This document shows, in pieces, positions 17,771-26,588 of a stretch of 64,000 bases of DNA. The stretch is taken from the NCBI RefSeq assembly GCF_009733845.1, contig NZ_WNXZ01000001.1:372001-436000 (forward strand). Direction: 5' to 3'. The notes under the pieces are model-generated. The model had not been told where the DNA came from, did not search any database, and worked only from the letters and a program-made list of their open reading frames with translations. A program made the position numbers and the translations under genes. The stretch is from Pseudactinotalea terrae. GTDB taxonomy: Bacteria > Actinomycetota > Actinomycetes > Actinomycetales > Beutenbergiaceae. Each line of letters starts with the position of its first letter. The stretch's first letter is position 1.

Positions 17771-19528
17771 ATGCCTGCTTCCCCGGTGCGCAAGCGGCCG
17801 CACGCCCGCGTAGCCGCCGCGGTCGCCGCGCTCATCCTCGTCCTGACCGCGTGCTCCGGCGACGGCGACAGCGACGAGGAGAGCTCTGAGCCGCCGTCGA
17901 GCGGCTCCAGCGCCAGCCCGACCGAGGAGGCGAGTCCGCGCCCGACCTCCGAGGCCCATGCACCTGACTCGGCGTACACGCTGCTGCCCTCGGTGGACCC
18001 CACCGAGATCGCCGTCGGGGTCTCCCGCACCTATTTGACCGGAGCGCAGGTGGCGATCGTGGCGCCCGAGGGAGACCGGGCCGCCGTGCTGCGGGCGGCG
18101 TCGATCGGCGCCTCGACCGGAGCCCCGGTGCTGCTCTCGGACGGTCCGGTCGGTGAGCTCAACACCGAGCTGCTGCGACTCGGCGTCGTGGGTGTGGTGA
18201 CGATCGGGTCGGTCGATCTCGGCATGGTCGACACCACCTCGCTGATCGTGGCCCCGGCGCCCGAGGACGTCACGGATCTCGGCGACATCTTCGGGATCCC
18301 GCTCACCGCCGTCGAGATCCCCGCGGCGGAGGGCAGCGACGACATCGGCGCGCTGCTGGCGCTCGAGCCGGGTCAGGTGTTCACGCCCGGGGATCGGGCC
18401 GACGAGAGCACGCCGGAGGCGACGCCGTCCGACGGCGCGACGAGCGCGGGGCAGGAGCCGACGGCGGTCGGTGAGCTGCCCGAGCTCGCGCCGCCGGTCC
18501 AGGTGGAGGCGAGCGCGGTCATCGCCGACGGCGACCCGTCTCAGCTCGCGGGCCTGGGCACGGCGCTGGGTATCGGTGCGGACGTGATCCGGGTCACCGG
18601 CGACATCCGCGGCGATCCGACCGCGATCGCCGCGCTCTCCGAGCTGCAGCCGGAGACGCTTCTCGGCATCGGCACCACGCTGGGCAGCGAGGTCGACTTC
18701 ACCTGGCAGACCGCGACGGCGCAGACCGGGGTGGAGCTTCCCGGTGGCGGTCAGCTCGTGTTCGACTCCAAGCGCTACATCGCCCTCTACGGCAGCCCCG
18801 TCACGCCGGCGCTCGGGCTGCTCGGCGAGCAGGACGTCGAGGCGACCATTGCCCGCGCCGCGCAGTTCGCGAGGCTATACCAGCCCCTCACCGAGGACAC
18901 CACGGTTCCCGCGCTGGAGATCATCGTCACCGTCGCCAGCAACAGCGCAGGTGACGATGGCAACTACTCCAACGAGTGGGACTCGTCCACGTTCGTGCCC
19001 CTCATCGAGGCGGCTGCCGCGGCCGGTCAGTACGTGGTGCTCGACTTCCAGCCCGGCCGCTCGACATTCCTGTCGCAGGTGCAGCAGTACGAGGACCTGC
19101 TGGCCTACCCGAACGTCGGCATCGCGCTCGATCCGGAGTGGCGGCTGACCGACGACCAGGTCCACCTGGAGCAGATCGGGTCGGTGTCGGCGGCCGAGAT
19201 CAACGAGGTGGTGACCTACCTGGCCGACTTCGTGCGCGAGCGCACGCTGCCGCAGAAGGTGATCGTGCTGCACCAGTTCCAGCTCCGCATGATCACCGAC
19301 CGGCAGGATCTCGACATGAGTCGCAGCGAGGTCGCCCTCCTGATCCACGCCGACGGGCTGGGCTCGCAGGGCGCCAAGCAGGCCACCTGGCGAACCCTTC
19401 ACGAAGGCGCGCCCGAGGGGATTCACTGGGGCTGGAAGAACTTCGTGGACGAGGATCGGCCGATGCTCACCCCCGAGCAGACCTACGCCGACGTCGACCC
19501 TGTCCCCGACTTCGTCTCGTACCAGTGA
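17771..19528 (+). CDS. Large surface lipoprotein, function unknown
   Basis: The 585-residue protein has a lipoprotein signal: basic start RKRPHAR, a hydrophobic stretch and lipobox LTAC with Cys28. An acidic, Ser/Pro-rich linker follows (about 30-60). Residues about 75-200 (AAVLRAASIGASTGAPVLLS, then LGVVGVVTIGSV) resemble the alternating pattern of cell-wall-binding repeat 2 domains. The C-terminal part (about 370-585) holds VVLDFQPGRSTFLSQVQQYE, VGIALDPEWRLTDDQ and GIHWGWKNFVDED, which suggests a TIM-barrel-like hydrolase fold. I do not assign an activity. It is followed 10 bp later by the metallophosphoesterase gene, probably in one transcript. Confidence 0.75.
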   Translation: MPASPVRKRPHARVAAAVAALILVLTACSGDGDSDEESSEPPSSGSSASPTEEASPRPTSEAHAPDSAYTLLPSVDPTEIAVGVSRTYLTGAQVAIVAPEGDRAAVLRAASIGASTGAPVLLSDGPVGELNTELLRLGVVGVVTIGSVDLGMVDTTSLIVAPAPEDVTDLGDIFGIPLTAVEIPAAEGSDDIGALLALEPGQVFTPGDRADESTPEATPSDGATSAGQEPTAVGELPELAPPVQVEASAVIADGDPSQLAGLGTALGIGADVIRVTGDIRGDPTAIAALSELQPETLLGIGTTLGSEVDFTWQTATAQTGVELPGGGQLVFDSKRYIALYGSPVTPALGLLGEQDVEATIARAAQFARLYQPLTEDTTVPALEIIVTVASNSAGDDGNYSNEWDSSTFVPLIEAAAAAGQYVVLDFQPGRSTFLSQVQQYEDLLAYPNVGIALDPEWRLTDDQVHLEQIGSVSAAEINEVVTYLADFVRERTLPQKVIVLHQFQLRMITDRQDLDMSRSEVALLIHADGLGSQGAKQATWRTLHEGAPEGIHWGWKNFVDEDRPMLTPEQTYADVDPVPDFVSYQ

Positions 19529-19538
19529 GCGTGACCCG

Positions 19539-21455
19539 ATGACCGAGAACGAGCGCCCCGCAGCATCGCCGGCGGAGGCCGAGGAGACACCGCCGACCGA
19601 GGCGAACGACCCGACCGCCGGAAGCGAGGAGCAGCGGCCTCGTCGGCGGTGGGAGTGGTGGCACCAGCGCAGCACCACGTTCCGGCGCGCCGTGCGGTCG
19701 AGCGCAGCGATCCTGGTGGCCGGTCTCGTCTCGTTGGCCTTCGGGGTGACGACGGCGCAGTTCACCGGGTCGCTCGGACCTCACGTGGCGCAGTACTCGA
19801 CCACCCTCAACTCCGAGGTCACGGTCGACATGGGGCCGCTGGGTGCGTTGATCATCGACTCGCCGCTGCCGCTCGGGCTCGGCGCCGACGTGGTGGTCAA
19901 GGAGATCCCGATCGAGCTGGCCTCGGCATCGGTCAACCCGGTCGCCGGCCTGACCGCGGACCTGTCCAGCTACAGCCAGTTCCTCGCCAACCCCGAGGCT
20001 GCGATCCGGGATGCTGCGATGGGTCTGGTGCGGGACGCCGTCGGTCGCAGCGTGCTCGCGTGGACCGTGCTGCTCGCGCTCGTGGCGCTCGGGCGGCTGG
20101 CCTCGCACGGGGTGCTGCGCGAGGCCGCTCGGAGCGCGTGGCGCCAGCAAGGAGTGCCGGCGATGACGATCGGGCTGGCGCTCGCGCTGATCGTCCCGCT
20201 CGTGGTGACGGCGACCCGTGGCTCGGGCGGGGTCGGCCGGCCCTCGGAGGTGCTGGCCGGGACACCGCTGGCCGAGGCGCGCATCACCGGTCGGCTCGGG
20301 AGCCTGGTCGACTTCTACGGCGGCTACGTGGTCGACGCGATCACGGAGAACCAGGAGTTCTACGAGGAGGTCGAGGCGAACCTCCGCGCCGAGTACGCCG
20401 CCGATCCTCAGCCGCTCGCACCGACCGGGGTCCCGGAGATGGTGCCCACGATCGACCCTGTCGCCGATGATCCGACCGCGACCGACGATGCGGCAGCGAC
20501 GGACGATGCGGCCGCCGATGCGACGTCGGAGCCCACCGAGGATCCCGGCGAGCCGGCCTCGGAGGACGCGACCGCGGCGGACGCGACCGCGGAGTCTGAG
20601 GAGCCTGTCGAACCCGATCCGGTGACGATCACGATGGTCACCGACCTCCACTGCAACGTGGGCATGGCGCCGGTGGTGGGGGCCGTCGTCGAGCTCTCGG
20701 AGTCCGACGTCGTGCTCAACGCGGGCGACACCGTGATGGGTGGCACGTCGGTGGAGTCGGTGTGCGTGAACGCCTTCGCCGATGGCATCCCGGACGGCGT
20801 GCCGGTGGTGGTCGCGGACGGCAACCACGACTCCGAGACGACCGCGGGTCAGGAGGAGGCCCGCGGGTGGACCGTGCTGCGGGGGGAGCCGGTCGAGATC
20901 GCCGGGCTGACCATCCTCGGTGACCGCGACCCGATGCTGACCTCGTTGGGCGCACCGACGCACCCGCAGCGCGACGAGACGTTCGAGGAGATGTCCGCGC
21001 GGCTCAACGAGGTCGCGTGCGAGGCAGCCGAGGCGGGTGACCCGATCGACATCCTGCTCGTGCACAACATGCGGGCAGCGCAGGCCGGGCTCGACTCGGG
21101 CTGCGTGGGCCTCACGCTCAACGGGCACCTGCACCGGCGCATCGGGCCGTGGCAGAGCGGGCTCGGGATCCAGTACCTGAGCGCCAGCACGGCCGGCGCC
21201 ACCAAGGACACCCCGACGATCGGGCCGCTGCAGAACACGGCCACGATCACGATAATCCGCTGGGACCGTGCCAACGACGTGCCGATGGACTTCCGGGTGG
21301 TCACGTTCGGCGTCGACCGCACCGTGACGATCGGTGAGTGGCTCTCGTTCCCGCCGCGTTCCGAGACGCCGGTCGATCTCGAGGCCCCGGCTCCGGGGGA
21401 TGGGCCCTGGGACACGCAGGCAGGCGACCAGGCCACGTCGGACGACGACAGCTGA
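19539..21455 (+). CDS. Membrane-anchored metallophosphoesterase
   Basis: The 638-residue protein has a hydrophilic N-terminal arm, a membrane helix near 55-75, an outside region, two further helices (about 170-190 and 208-226) and a Thr/Ala/Asp/Glu-rich linker (about 300-360). A calcineurin-like phosphoesterase domain follows at about 365-590. Metal-ligand motifs are present in order: DLHC, AGDT, GNHD, VHN and NGHLH. The domain is expected outside the membrane. The substrate is unknown. A nucleotide, phospholipid or wall precursor is plausible. Gene order links it to the lipoprotein before it and VKOR after it. Confidence 0.87.
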   Translation: MTENERPAASPAEAEETPPTEANDPTAGSEEQRPRRRWEWWHQRSTTFRRAVRSSAAILVAGLVSLAFGVTTAQFTGSLGPHVAQYSTTLNSEVTVDMGPLGALIIDSPLPLGLGADVVVKEIPIELASASVNPVAGLTADLSSYSQFLANPEAAIRDAAMGLVRDAVGRSVLAWTVLLALVALGRLASHGVLREAARSAWRQQGVPAMTIGLALALIVPLVVTATRGSGGVGRPSEVLAGTPLAEARITGRLGSLVDFYGGYVVDAITENQEFYEEVEANLRAEYAADPQPLAPTGVPEMVPTIDPVADDPTATDDAAATDDAAADATSEPTEDPGEPASEDATAADATAESEEPVEPDPVTITMVTDLHCNVGMAPVVGAVVELSESDVVLNAGDTVMGGTSVESVCVNAFADGIPDGVPVVVADGNHDSETTAGQEEARGWTVLRGEPVEIAGLTILGDRDPMLTSLGAPTHPQRDETFEEMSARLNEVACEAAEAGDPIDILLVHNMRAAQAGLDSGCVGLTLNGHLHRRIGPWQSGLGIQYLSASTAGATKDTPTIGPLQNTATITIIRWDRANDVPMDFRVVTFGVDRTVTIGEWLSFPPRSETPVDLEAPAPGDGPWDTQAGDQATSDDDS

Positions 21456-21498
21456 GCGGGACCTATCCTGAGGCCCGGACAAGGATGAGGAGACCCGA

Positions 21499-22173
21499 GT
21501 GAGCGCGAGTACCCACGAGGATCCGGACCTCGACGAGCTGGAGACCGATACGCCGTCGGCGCCGGACAGGTGGGCGGGCACCGAGCACGAGCGCGCCGGT
21601 GGCGCGGGGCGTGGGTTCGCGCTGCTGCTGGTGGTCACGGGGATCCTCGGCACGCTCGCGGCCGCGATGCTCAACATCGAGTACATCCACGTGCTCAACG
21701 ACGAGAGCTACCGGCCGATCTGCGACATCAACCCGTTCCTCACCTGCGGGGCCTTCCTCGGGTCGCCGCAGTCGCAGGCGTTCGGGTTCCCCAACGTGGT
21801 CATCGGGATGGTCGCGTTCCCGGTCGTGGTGGTCACCGGCGTCCTGCTCCTCGGCCGGATGCGGCTGCCGGTCTGGTACTGGCGCGGGCTGCTGGGCGGA
21901 ACGGTCTTCGGGATCGGCTTCGTGCTCTGGTTGCAGTACCAGGCGCTGTTCTCGATCCGCGCGATCTGCCCCTGGTGCGCCATCGTCTGGCTCGCGATGA
22001 TCCCGCTGTTCGTGCACACGCTGGCCCGGTCGACGCAGAACGGTGTGCTACCGGTCGGCGACGGGCTGCGGTCGCTGCTCGTGCAGTACCGCTGGGTGCT
22101 GACCGGGCTCTGGTGGCTCGTGCTGGTCGCCATCGCGCTGATCGCGCTCGCCGACCAGTGGGCGATGCTCTGA
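21499..22173 (+). CDS. Vitamin K epoxide reductase (VKOR) family protein
   Basis: From GTG 21499 (AGGAG 7 nt upstream) the protein is 224 residues with five predicted helices. The loop cysteine pair Cys75 and Cys83 (CDINPFLTC) and the active-site pair Cys157-Cys160 (CPWC) are intact. Bacterial VKOR replaces DsbB: it takes electrons from a DsbA-like thiol oxidase and passes them to quinone, so that exported proteins can form disulfides. No fused or adjacent thioredoxin-like partner is visible. It follows the metallophosphoesterase in the same direction. Confidence 0.92.
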   Translation: MSASTHEDPDLDELETDTPSAPDRWAGTEHERAGGAGRGFALLLVVTGILGTLAAAMLNIEYIHVLNDESYRPICDINPFLTCGAFLGSPQSQAFGFPNVVIGMVAFPVVVVTGVLLLGRMRLPVWYWRGLLGGTVFGIGFVLWLQYQALFSIRAICPWCAIVWLAMIPLFVHTLARSTQNGVLPVGDGLRSLLVQYRWVLTGLWWLVLVAIALIALADQWAML

Positions 22174-22197
22174 GCGGTAGCGCCTGAGTCGTCCGCC

Positions 22198-23214
22198 TCA
22201 GCCGCCGTACAGTCCCGACTGCTCGTACACGCCCGCGAGGATCCGCTGCGCGGGCAGCGCATCCGCCAGCGAGATCCAGAACGGCTCGGGGTCCTCGAGG
22301 GTGGCGTAGAAGTCGGCGATCAGCGCCTTGTGGGACAGCCCCCAGTACGACGGCGTGGTCGCGCCTGGCGGGTCGTCGGAGACCACCGAGGTGGTGCCGT
22401 CGGCACTGACCATCGTCAGGTCACCACGCAGGGAGAGGCTGCCGCGCTCGCAGAGGATGTCGAGCGTCACGGGGGCGTTGGTGGCGTTGGCGTTGGTGGC
22501 CCACATCGTGCTGCGGACCGGCTCGCCGTCGGGCTGCGTGTGGACCAGCGTGAACGCTGCGGTGTCCTCGACGTCGACGCCCGGGATCGGGTGGAGCTGG
22601 AAGGCCCGGCCGGACACCTCGGTCACGGGGCCGACCAGCCACTGCAGCAGGTCGATCGTGTGGATCGACTGGTTGATGAGCACCCCCCCACCCGAGCGGT
22701 GCGACTGCCCGGCCCACGGCTTGGCGGCGTAGTACCCACCGGTGCGCGACCAGGCAACGGTGGCGGAGGCCGCGAGGACCGGGCCGAGGTCGCCGCTCTC
22801 GAGAGCCGCCCTCATCGCCCTGACCGTCGGGTTGTACCGGTTCTGGAAGCACACGCCGGCCTTCACGCCCGCCGTGGCGGCGGCCGCAGCGAGGCGGTCC
22901 GCCTCGGCGAGCGTGTTCGCGAGCGGCTTCTCGAGCAGCACGTTCACGCCGGCCGCCAGCGCGGCCAGCGCGACCGGGGCGTGCTGGTCGTGCGGCGTGC
23001 ACACGTGCACGACGTCGATGTTGCCGGCTCCGAGCACGGCGTGGAGGTCGGTGGTACCGACGCTGGCGGCGCTCGCCGCGCGTTCGTTCGCGCGCTGCTC
23101 ATCGAGATCGACGACGGCGGCCACCTCGATCTCAAGGGCGGTCAGGGCATCGATGTGGACACGTGAGATGTCGCCCGCGCCGACGACGACGGCGCGTCGC
23201 TTCGTGGTGCTCAT
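22198..23214 (-). CDS. Gfo/Idh/MocA family oxidoreductase (sugar-acid or polyol type)
   Basis: The ATG at 23214 overlaps the upstream gene's stop (ATGA), giving 338 residues. The Rossmann motif is VVVGAGDISRVHIDAL (about 8-23), followed by EKPLANTLAEADRL and the substrate-domain motif GGGVLINQSIHTIDLLQWLV. It is translationally coupled to the sugar-phosphate isomerase/epimerase-like gene, and both are divergent from the LacI gene that heads the uronate operon. A role in a side route for uronates, inositols or keto-sugars is likely but not proven. Confidence 0.9.
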   Translation of the reverse strand: MSTTKRRAVVVGAGDISRVHIDALTALEIEVAAVVDLDEQRANERAASAASVGTTDLHAVLGAGNIDVVHVCTPHDQHAPVALAALAAGVNVLLEKPLANTLAEADRLAAAAATAGVKAGVCFQNRYNPTVRAMRAALESGDLGPVLAASATVAWSRTGGYYAAKPWAGQSHRSGGGVLINQSIHTIDLLQWLVGPVTEVSGRAFQLHPIPGVDVEDTAAFTLVHTQPDGEPVRSTMWATNANATNAPVTLDILCERGSLSLRGDLTMVSADGTTSVVSDDPPGATTPSYWGLSHKALIADFYATLEDPEPFWISLADALPAQRILAGVYEQSGLYGG

Positions 23215-24038
23215 GCGAAGGGGATGTTCTCCTCGGTGAGGATGCTCGTGAAGGCTTGGTGCGCCGTCTTCCACAGCTCGGGTCCGGAGAACCCTCCGAA
23301 CGGTCCGGCGGCGGCGAGGTGGGGCTCGAGGGAGAAGAACCCGTCGAAGCCGTCCTCGGCCAGCGCGCGCACGGTCTCGCGGACCTCGCCGTCACCAGCG
23401 CCTGCCGGCACCACGGTGCCGTCGGCCAGCAGCGCGTCCTTGATCTGCACGTAGGTCAGGTGGGGTCGCAGCATCGTGTACCCCTCGGAGTAGGGCCGCA
23501 CGCCGCACTGCACGAAGTTCGCCGCGTCCCACGCGATCTGCAGGTGCTCGTTGTCGACGCTCTGCACGATGTCGAGGCAGCGCGACGGGATGTCCCCGTA
23601 GATGTGCTTCTCGTTCTCGTGCACCATCGCGATCCCAGCCGCGCCGCCGATCGCGGCGAGGGCGTCCATCCGGCGTAGCACCTCGTCGCGGTGGTCGGCC
23701 GGGTTGTCACCGGTGGGGATGAAGAAGCTGAAGAGGCGGATGAACGGCGCCTCGAACTCCTGCGCGACCTCGACGCAGTGGCGCATCCGGTCCAGGTGCG
23801 GCTCGACGTCGTCGGTGATGTCGATCTTCCCGATCGGGGAACCGATCGAGGAGACGCGGATGTTGCGCTCCTTGAGCGCGGCAGCCACCTGCGCGCGCTG
23901 CGCGTCGGTCAGGTCGAGCACGTTCGTGTCCCACGCGCTACGGAGCTCGATGTACTCCAGGCCCAGCTCGGTGACCACCTCGAGCTGCAGGTCCAGGTCG
24001 GGTCCGATCTCGTCGGCGAAGCCACTCAGCGTCCACAT
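23211..24038 (-). CDS. Sugar phosphate isomerase/epimerase family protein (xylose isomerase-like TIM barrel)
   Basis: The ATG at 24038 gives 275 residues beginning MWTLSGFADEIGPDLDLQLE. The TIM-barrel motifs are GLEYIELRSAWD, IRVSSIGSPIGKIDI, GIAMVHENEKHIYGD, LQIAWDAANF and GFFSLEPHLAAAG; the Glu, Asp and His residues in them are the usual metal ligands. Members act as epimerases or isomerases of sugars, inososes or hydroxypyruvate. It starts 68 bp from the divergent LacI gene, with a palindromic operator between them, so both sides are probably controlled by that LacI. Confidence 0.9.
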   Translation of the reverse strand: MWTLSGFADEIGPDLDLQLEVVTELGLEYIELRSAWDTNVLDLTDAQRAQVAAALKERNIRVSSIGSPIGKIDITDDVEPHLDRMRHCVEVAQEFEAPFIRLFSFFIPTGDNPADHRDEVLRRMDALAAIGGAAGIAMVHENEKHIYGDIPSRCLDIVQSVDNEHLQIAWDAANFVQCGVRPYSEGYTMLRPHLTYVQIKDALLADGTVVPAGAGDGEVRETVRALAEDGFDGFFSLEPHLAAAGPFGGFSGPELWKTAHQAFTSILTEENIPFA

Positions 24039-24070
24039 GGTCCACGATCCAAGCGAGCCAGGACGCGAAT

Positions 24071-24084
24071 GGCAATCGGTTGCC
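24071..24084. promoter_or_regulatory. LacI-type operator in the divergent uronate promoter region
   Basis: GGCAATCGGTTGCC is a near-perfect palindrome with the AAnCGnTT core typical of LacI-family sites. It lies in the 68-bp gap between the divergent epimerase (start 24038) and LacI (start 24107) genes. A TAGCGT -10-like box at 24092-24097 would put the transcript start at or near the LacI ATG, so the LacI mRNA may be leaderless and autorepressed. Confidence 0.6.
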
Positions 24085-24106
24085 GCGTGTTGTAGCGTCC
24101 CGAGAC

Positions 24107-25108
24107 ATGGCAGAGCGGCCCACGACGATCTACGACGTCGCACGTGCTGCCGGCGTCGCCCCTTCCACGGTCTCGCGCGCCTTCTCGCGCCCCGGGCGTG
24201 TCAACGCGGAGACGGCGGAGCGCATCCGTGAGGTGGCTGCCGAGCTGGGGTACCGGGCGAACCCGCAGGCGCGGGCGCTCTCGACGAGGTCGACGTCGAT
24301 GATCGCGGTGCTGCTCGCCGACATCGCGAACCCGGTCTTCGCCGAGCTCGTGCGCGGCGCCGAGGAGGCCGCGGCCGAGGCCGGTTACGCGATGGTGCTC
24401 GCGGACACGCGCGAGTCGGCGGGCCGCGAGCGCGAGGTGCTCGACAAGATCCTGCCCACCGTCGACGGGATCGTGCTGGCGAGCCCGCGGATGTCGGACA
24501 CCGCCGTGCGGCAGGTCGCCAAGGTCAAGCCCACGGTCGTGCTGAACCGGGAGGTGGGCGGGCTCCCCAGCGTCGTCGTCGACAACCCGCGAGGGATGCG
24601 CCGGGCCGCCGAGCACCTCGCGGCGCTCGGGCACACGCAGGTCACCTATCTGGCCGGACCCGAGGCCGCATGGCCCGACGGCGTCCGCTGGCGGGCGCTG
24701 CGCGACGCGCGCACCGACCTGGGCCTCACGGTGCGCCGGGTCGGACCGGTGCCGCCGACCGTCAACGGCGGTGTCCGCGCAGCTGCCGCGTGGGCGACAC
24801 ACCCGACCTCCGCCGTCGTCGCCTACAACGACATGGTGGCGATCGGGTTCATGCGCGGCGCGCTGGCGATGGGCCGGCGGGTGCCCGGCGACGTCAGCGT
24901 GATCGGCTTCGACAACACCCAGTCCGCCGAGATCGTCACCCCGGGGCTCACCACCGTGGCGGCGCCCCAGCGCGAGCTCGGCGCGCGTGCGGTGCGGCAC
25001 GTGCTCGCGTTCGTCGGCGGTGCCAGGAGCACCTCGACCGACCCGCTGGTGCTGCCCTCGAAGCTGGTCGAGAGGGCGAGCACCGGGCCGTATCCCGCGC
25101 CCTCGTGA
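24107..25108 (+). CDS. LacI family transcriptional regulator of the hexuronate cluster
   Basis: From ATG 24107 the protein is 333 residues. The helix-turn-helix is TIYDVARAAGVAPSTVSRAF (about 6-25) with hinge region YRANPQARALSTRSTS. The periplasmic-binding-like effector domain fills about 60-333. There is no Shine-Dalgarno before the ATG, and a -10-like box lies about 10 bp upstream, which suggests a leaderless transcript. It is followed 61 bp later by uxaC, so the likely effector is a hexuronate or a ketohexonate intermediate. Confidence 0.92.
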   Translation: MAERPTTIYDVARAAGVAPSTVSRAFSRPGRVNAETAERIREVAAELGYRANPQARALSTRSTSMIAVLLADIANPVFAELVRGAEEAAAEAGYAMVLADTRESAGREREVLDKILPTVDGIVLASPRMSDTAVRQVAKVKPTVVLNREVGGLPSVVVDNPRGMRRAAEHLAALGHTQVTYLAGPEAAWPDGVRWRALRDARTDLGLTVRRVGPVPPTVNGGVRAAAAWATHPTSAVVAYNDMVAIGFMRGALAMGRRVPGDVSVIGFDNTQSAEIVTPGLTTVAAPQRELGARAVRHVLAFVGGARSTSTDPLVLPSKLVERASTGPYPAPS

Positions 25109-25169
25109 GGTGCCTCGGCGGCAGCAAGGGTTGGCAATAGTTGGCACCGACGATCGGCGTGGATCAACG

Positions 25170-26588
25170 ATGATGCGCATGCCTGCACTGGAGCTGCACC
25201 CCGACCGCTTGCTGCCCGCCGACGCAGCCACGCGCGCCGTCGCGCGCGAGCTGTACGACGCTGTCGCCGACAAGCCGATCCTCAGCCCCCACGGCCACGT
25301 GCCGCCGCAGTGGCTTAGCGAGGACATCCCGTTCCGGGACCCGACGTCGCTGCTGATCACGCCGGATCACTACGTGACGCGGATGCTGCACGCGCACGGG
25401 GTGTCGCTGAGCGACCTGGGCGTGGGGGAGGGGCCGCTCGACGAGGCCGCCTCGCGCCGCGCCTTCAGGATCCTGTGCGAGCACTGGAGCGCCTACCGCG
25501 GGACGCCGGTGCGGTACTGGCTCGTGGACGAGCTCGTGGGCATCTTCGGCGCCACCGAGCGGCCGAGCGGCGAGACCGCCGACGCGATCTACGACACGAT
25601 CGCCGAGAAGATCGCGCAGCCCGAGTACCGGCCGCGCGCGCTGTTCGACCGCTTCGGCATCGAGGTGCTCGCGACGACCGACGACCCCTGCGACGACCTG
25701 GCGCCGCACGAGGCCCTCGCCGCCGACCCGACGTTCACGGGCCGCGTGGTCCCGACGTTCCGCCCCGACCGGTATCTCGACCCGCGGGAGGCGACGTGGA
25801 ACGAGCGGGTGACCCGCCTGGGCGAGGTGGCGGGTATCGCCGTCGACGACTACGCGGGCTACGTCGCAGCGCTCGAGGACCGCCGTCGGTACTTCATCGA
25901 GCACGGTGCCGTCTCGACCGACCACGGCGTGGGCGACGCCGAGACCCTCGTGCTCGAGCACGCCGAGGCGGGCCGGTTGTACACCGCGGCACGCGCCGGC
26001 TCGGCGACCGCGACCGAGCTCGATGCGTTCCGCCGCCACATGATCAGCGAGATGGCCCGGATGTCGACCGAGGACGGGCTGGTGATGACGATCCACCCGG
26101 GCGTGCGGCGCAACCACCACCGTGCGACGTTCGAGGCGTTCGGAGCCGACGTCGGCTGCGACATCCCCACCACGGTCGAGTACACCAACGCGCTCGCCCC
26201 GCTGCTGAACGCCTACGGCACGCACCCGAACCTCAACCTCGTGCTTTTCACGATCGACGAGACCGTCTACTCCCGCGAGATCGCGCCGCTGGCGGGGTTC
26301 TACCCGAGCGTCTACGCGGGGGTTCCGTGGTGGTTCATCGACGCTCCCGAGGCGATCCGCCGCTTCCGCGCCGCGGTCACCGAGACCGCCGGCTTCTCGC
26401 GCACCTCCGGCTTCATCGACGACACGCGGGCGTTCTGCTCGATCCCCGCGCGGCACGACATGTCCCGCCGCCTCGACGCCGGCTACATCGCCGGGCTGGT
26501 CGGCGAGCACGTGCTGGCCATGGACGAGGCGCTCGAGGCGATCAACGACCTCGTCGTCAGCAACCCCCGAAAGGTGTTCAAGCTGTGA
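25170..26588 (+). CDS. uxaC: Uronate (glucuronate/galacturonate) isomerase
   Basis: From ATG 25170 (alternative ATGs at 25173 and 25179) the protein is 472 residues, close to the usual 470. It carries PILSPHGHVPPQWLSED (metal-binding His pair) at about 30-46 and a YRGTPVRYWLVDELVGIFG stretch. Further motifs are ATTDDPCDDL, VMTIHPGVRRNHH and VPWWFIDAPEAIRRFR. The enzyme converts D-glucuronate to D-fructuronate and D-galacturonate to D-tagaturonate in the cytoplasm. The stop overlaps the next start (GTGA). The ribosome site is weak (GGAT). Confidence 0.95.
   Translation: MMRMPALELHPDRLLPADAATRAVARELYDAVADKPILSPHGHVPPQWLSEDIPFRDPTSLLITPDHYVTRMLHAHGVSLSDLGVGEGPLDEAASRRAFRILCEHWSAYRGTPVRYWLVDELVGIFGATERPSGETADAIYDTIAEKIAQPEYRPRALFDRFGIEVLATTDDPCDDLAPHEALAADPTFTGRVVPTFRPDRYLDPREATWNERVTRLGEVAGIAVDDYAGYVAALEDRRRYFIEHGAVSTDHGVGDAETLVLEHAEAGRLYTAARAGSATATELDAFRRHMISEMARMSTEDGLVMTIHPGVRRNHHRATFEAFGADVGCDIPTTVEYTNALAPLLNAYGTHPNLNLVLFTIDETVYSREIAPLAGFYPSVYAGVPWWFIDAPEAIRRFRAAVTETAGFSRTSGFIDDTRAFCSIPARHDMSRRLDAGYIAGLVGEHVLAMDEALEAINDLVVSNPRKVFKL

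Noticed and set aside
25109-25169. TGGCAATAGTTGGCA before uxaC as a second LacI operator
   Set aside because: It lacks the central CG and has different half-site spacing from the 24071 site; resemblance is too weak.
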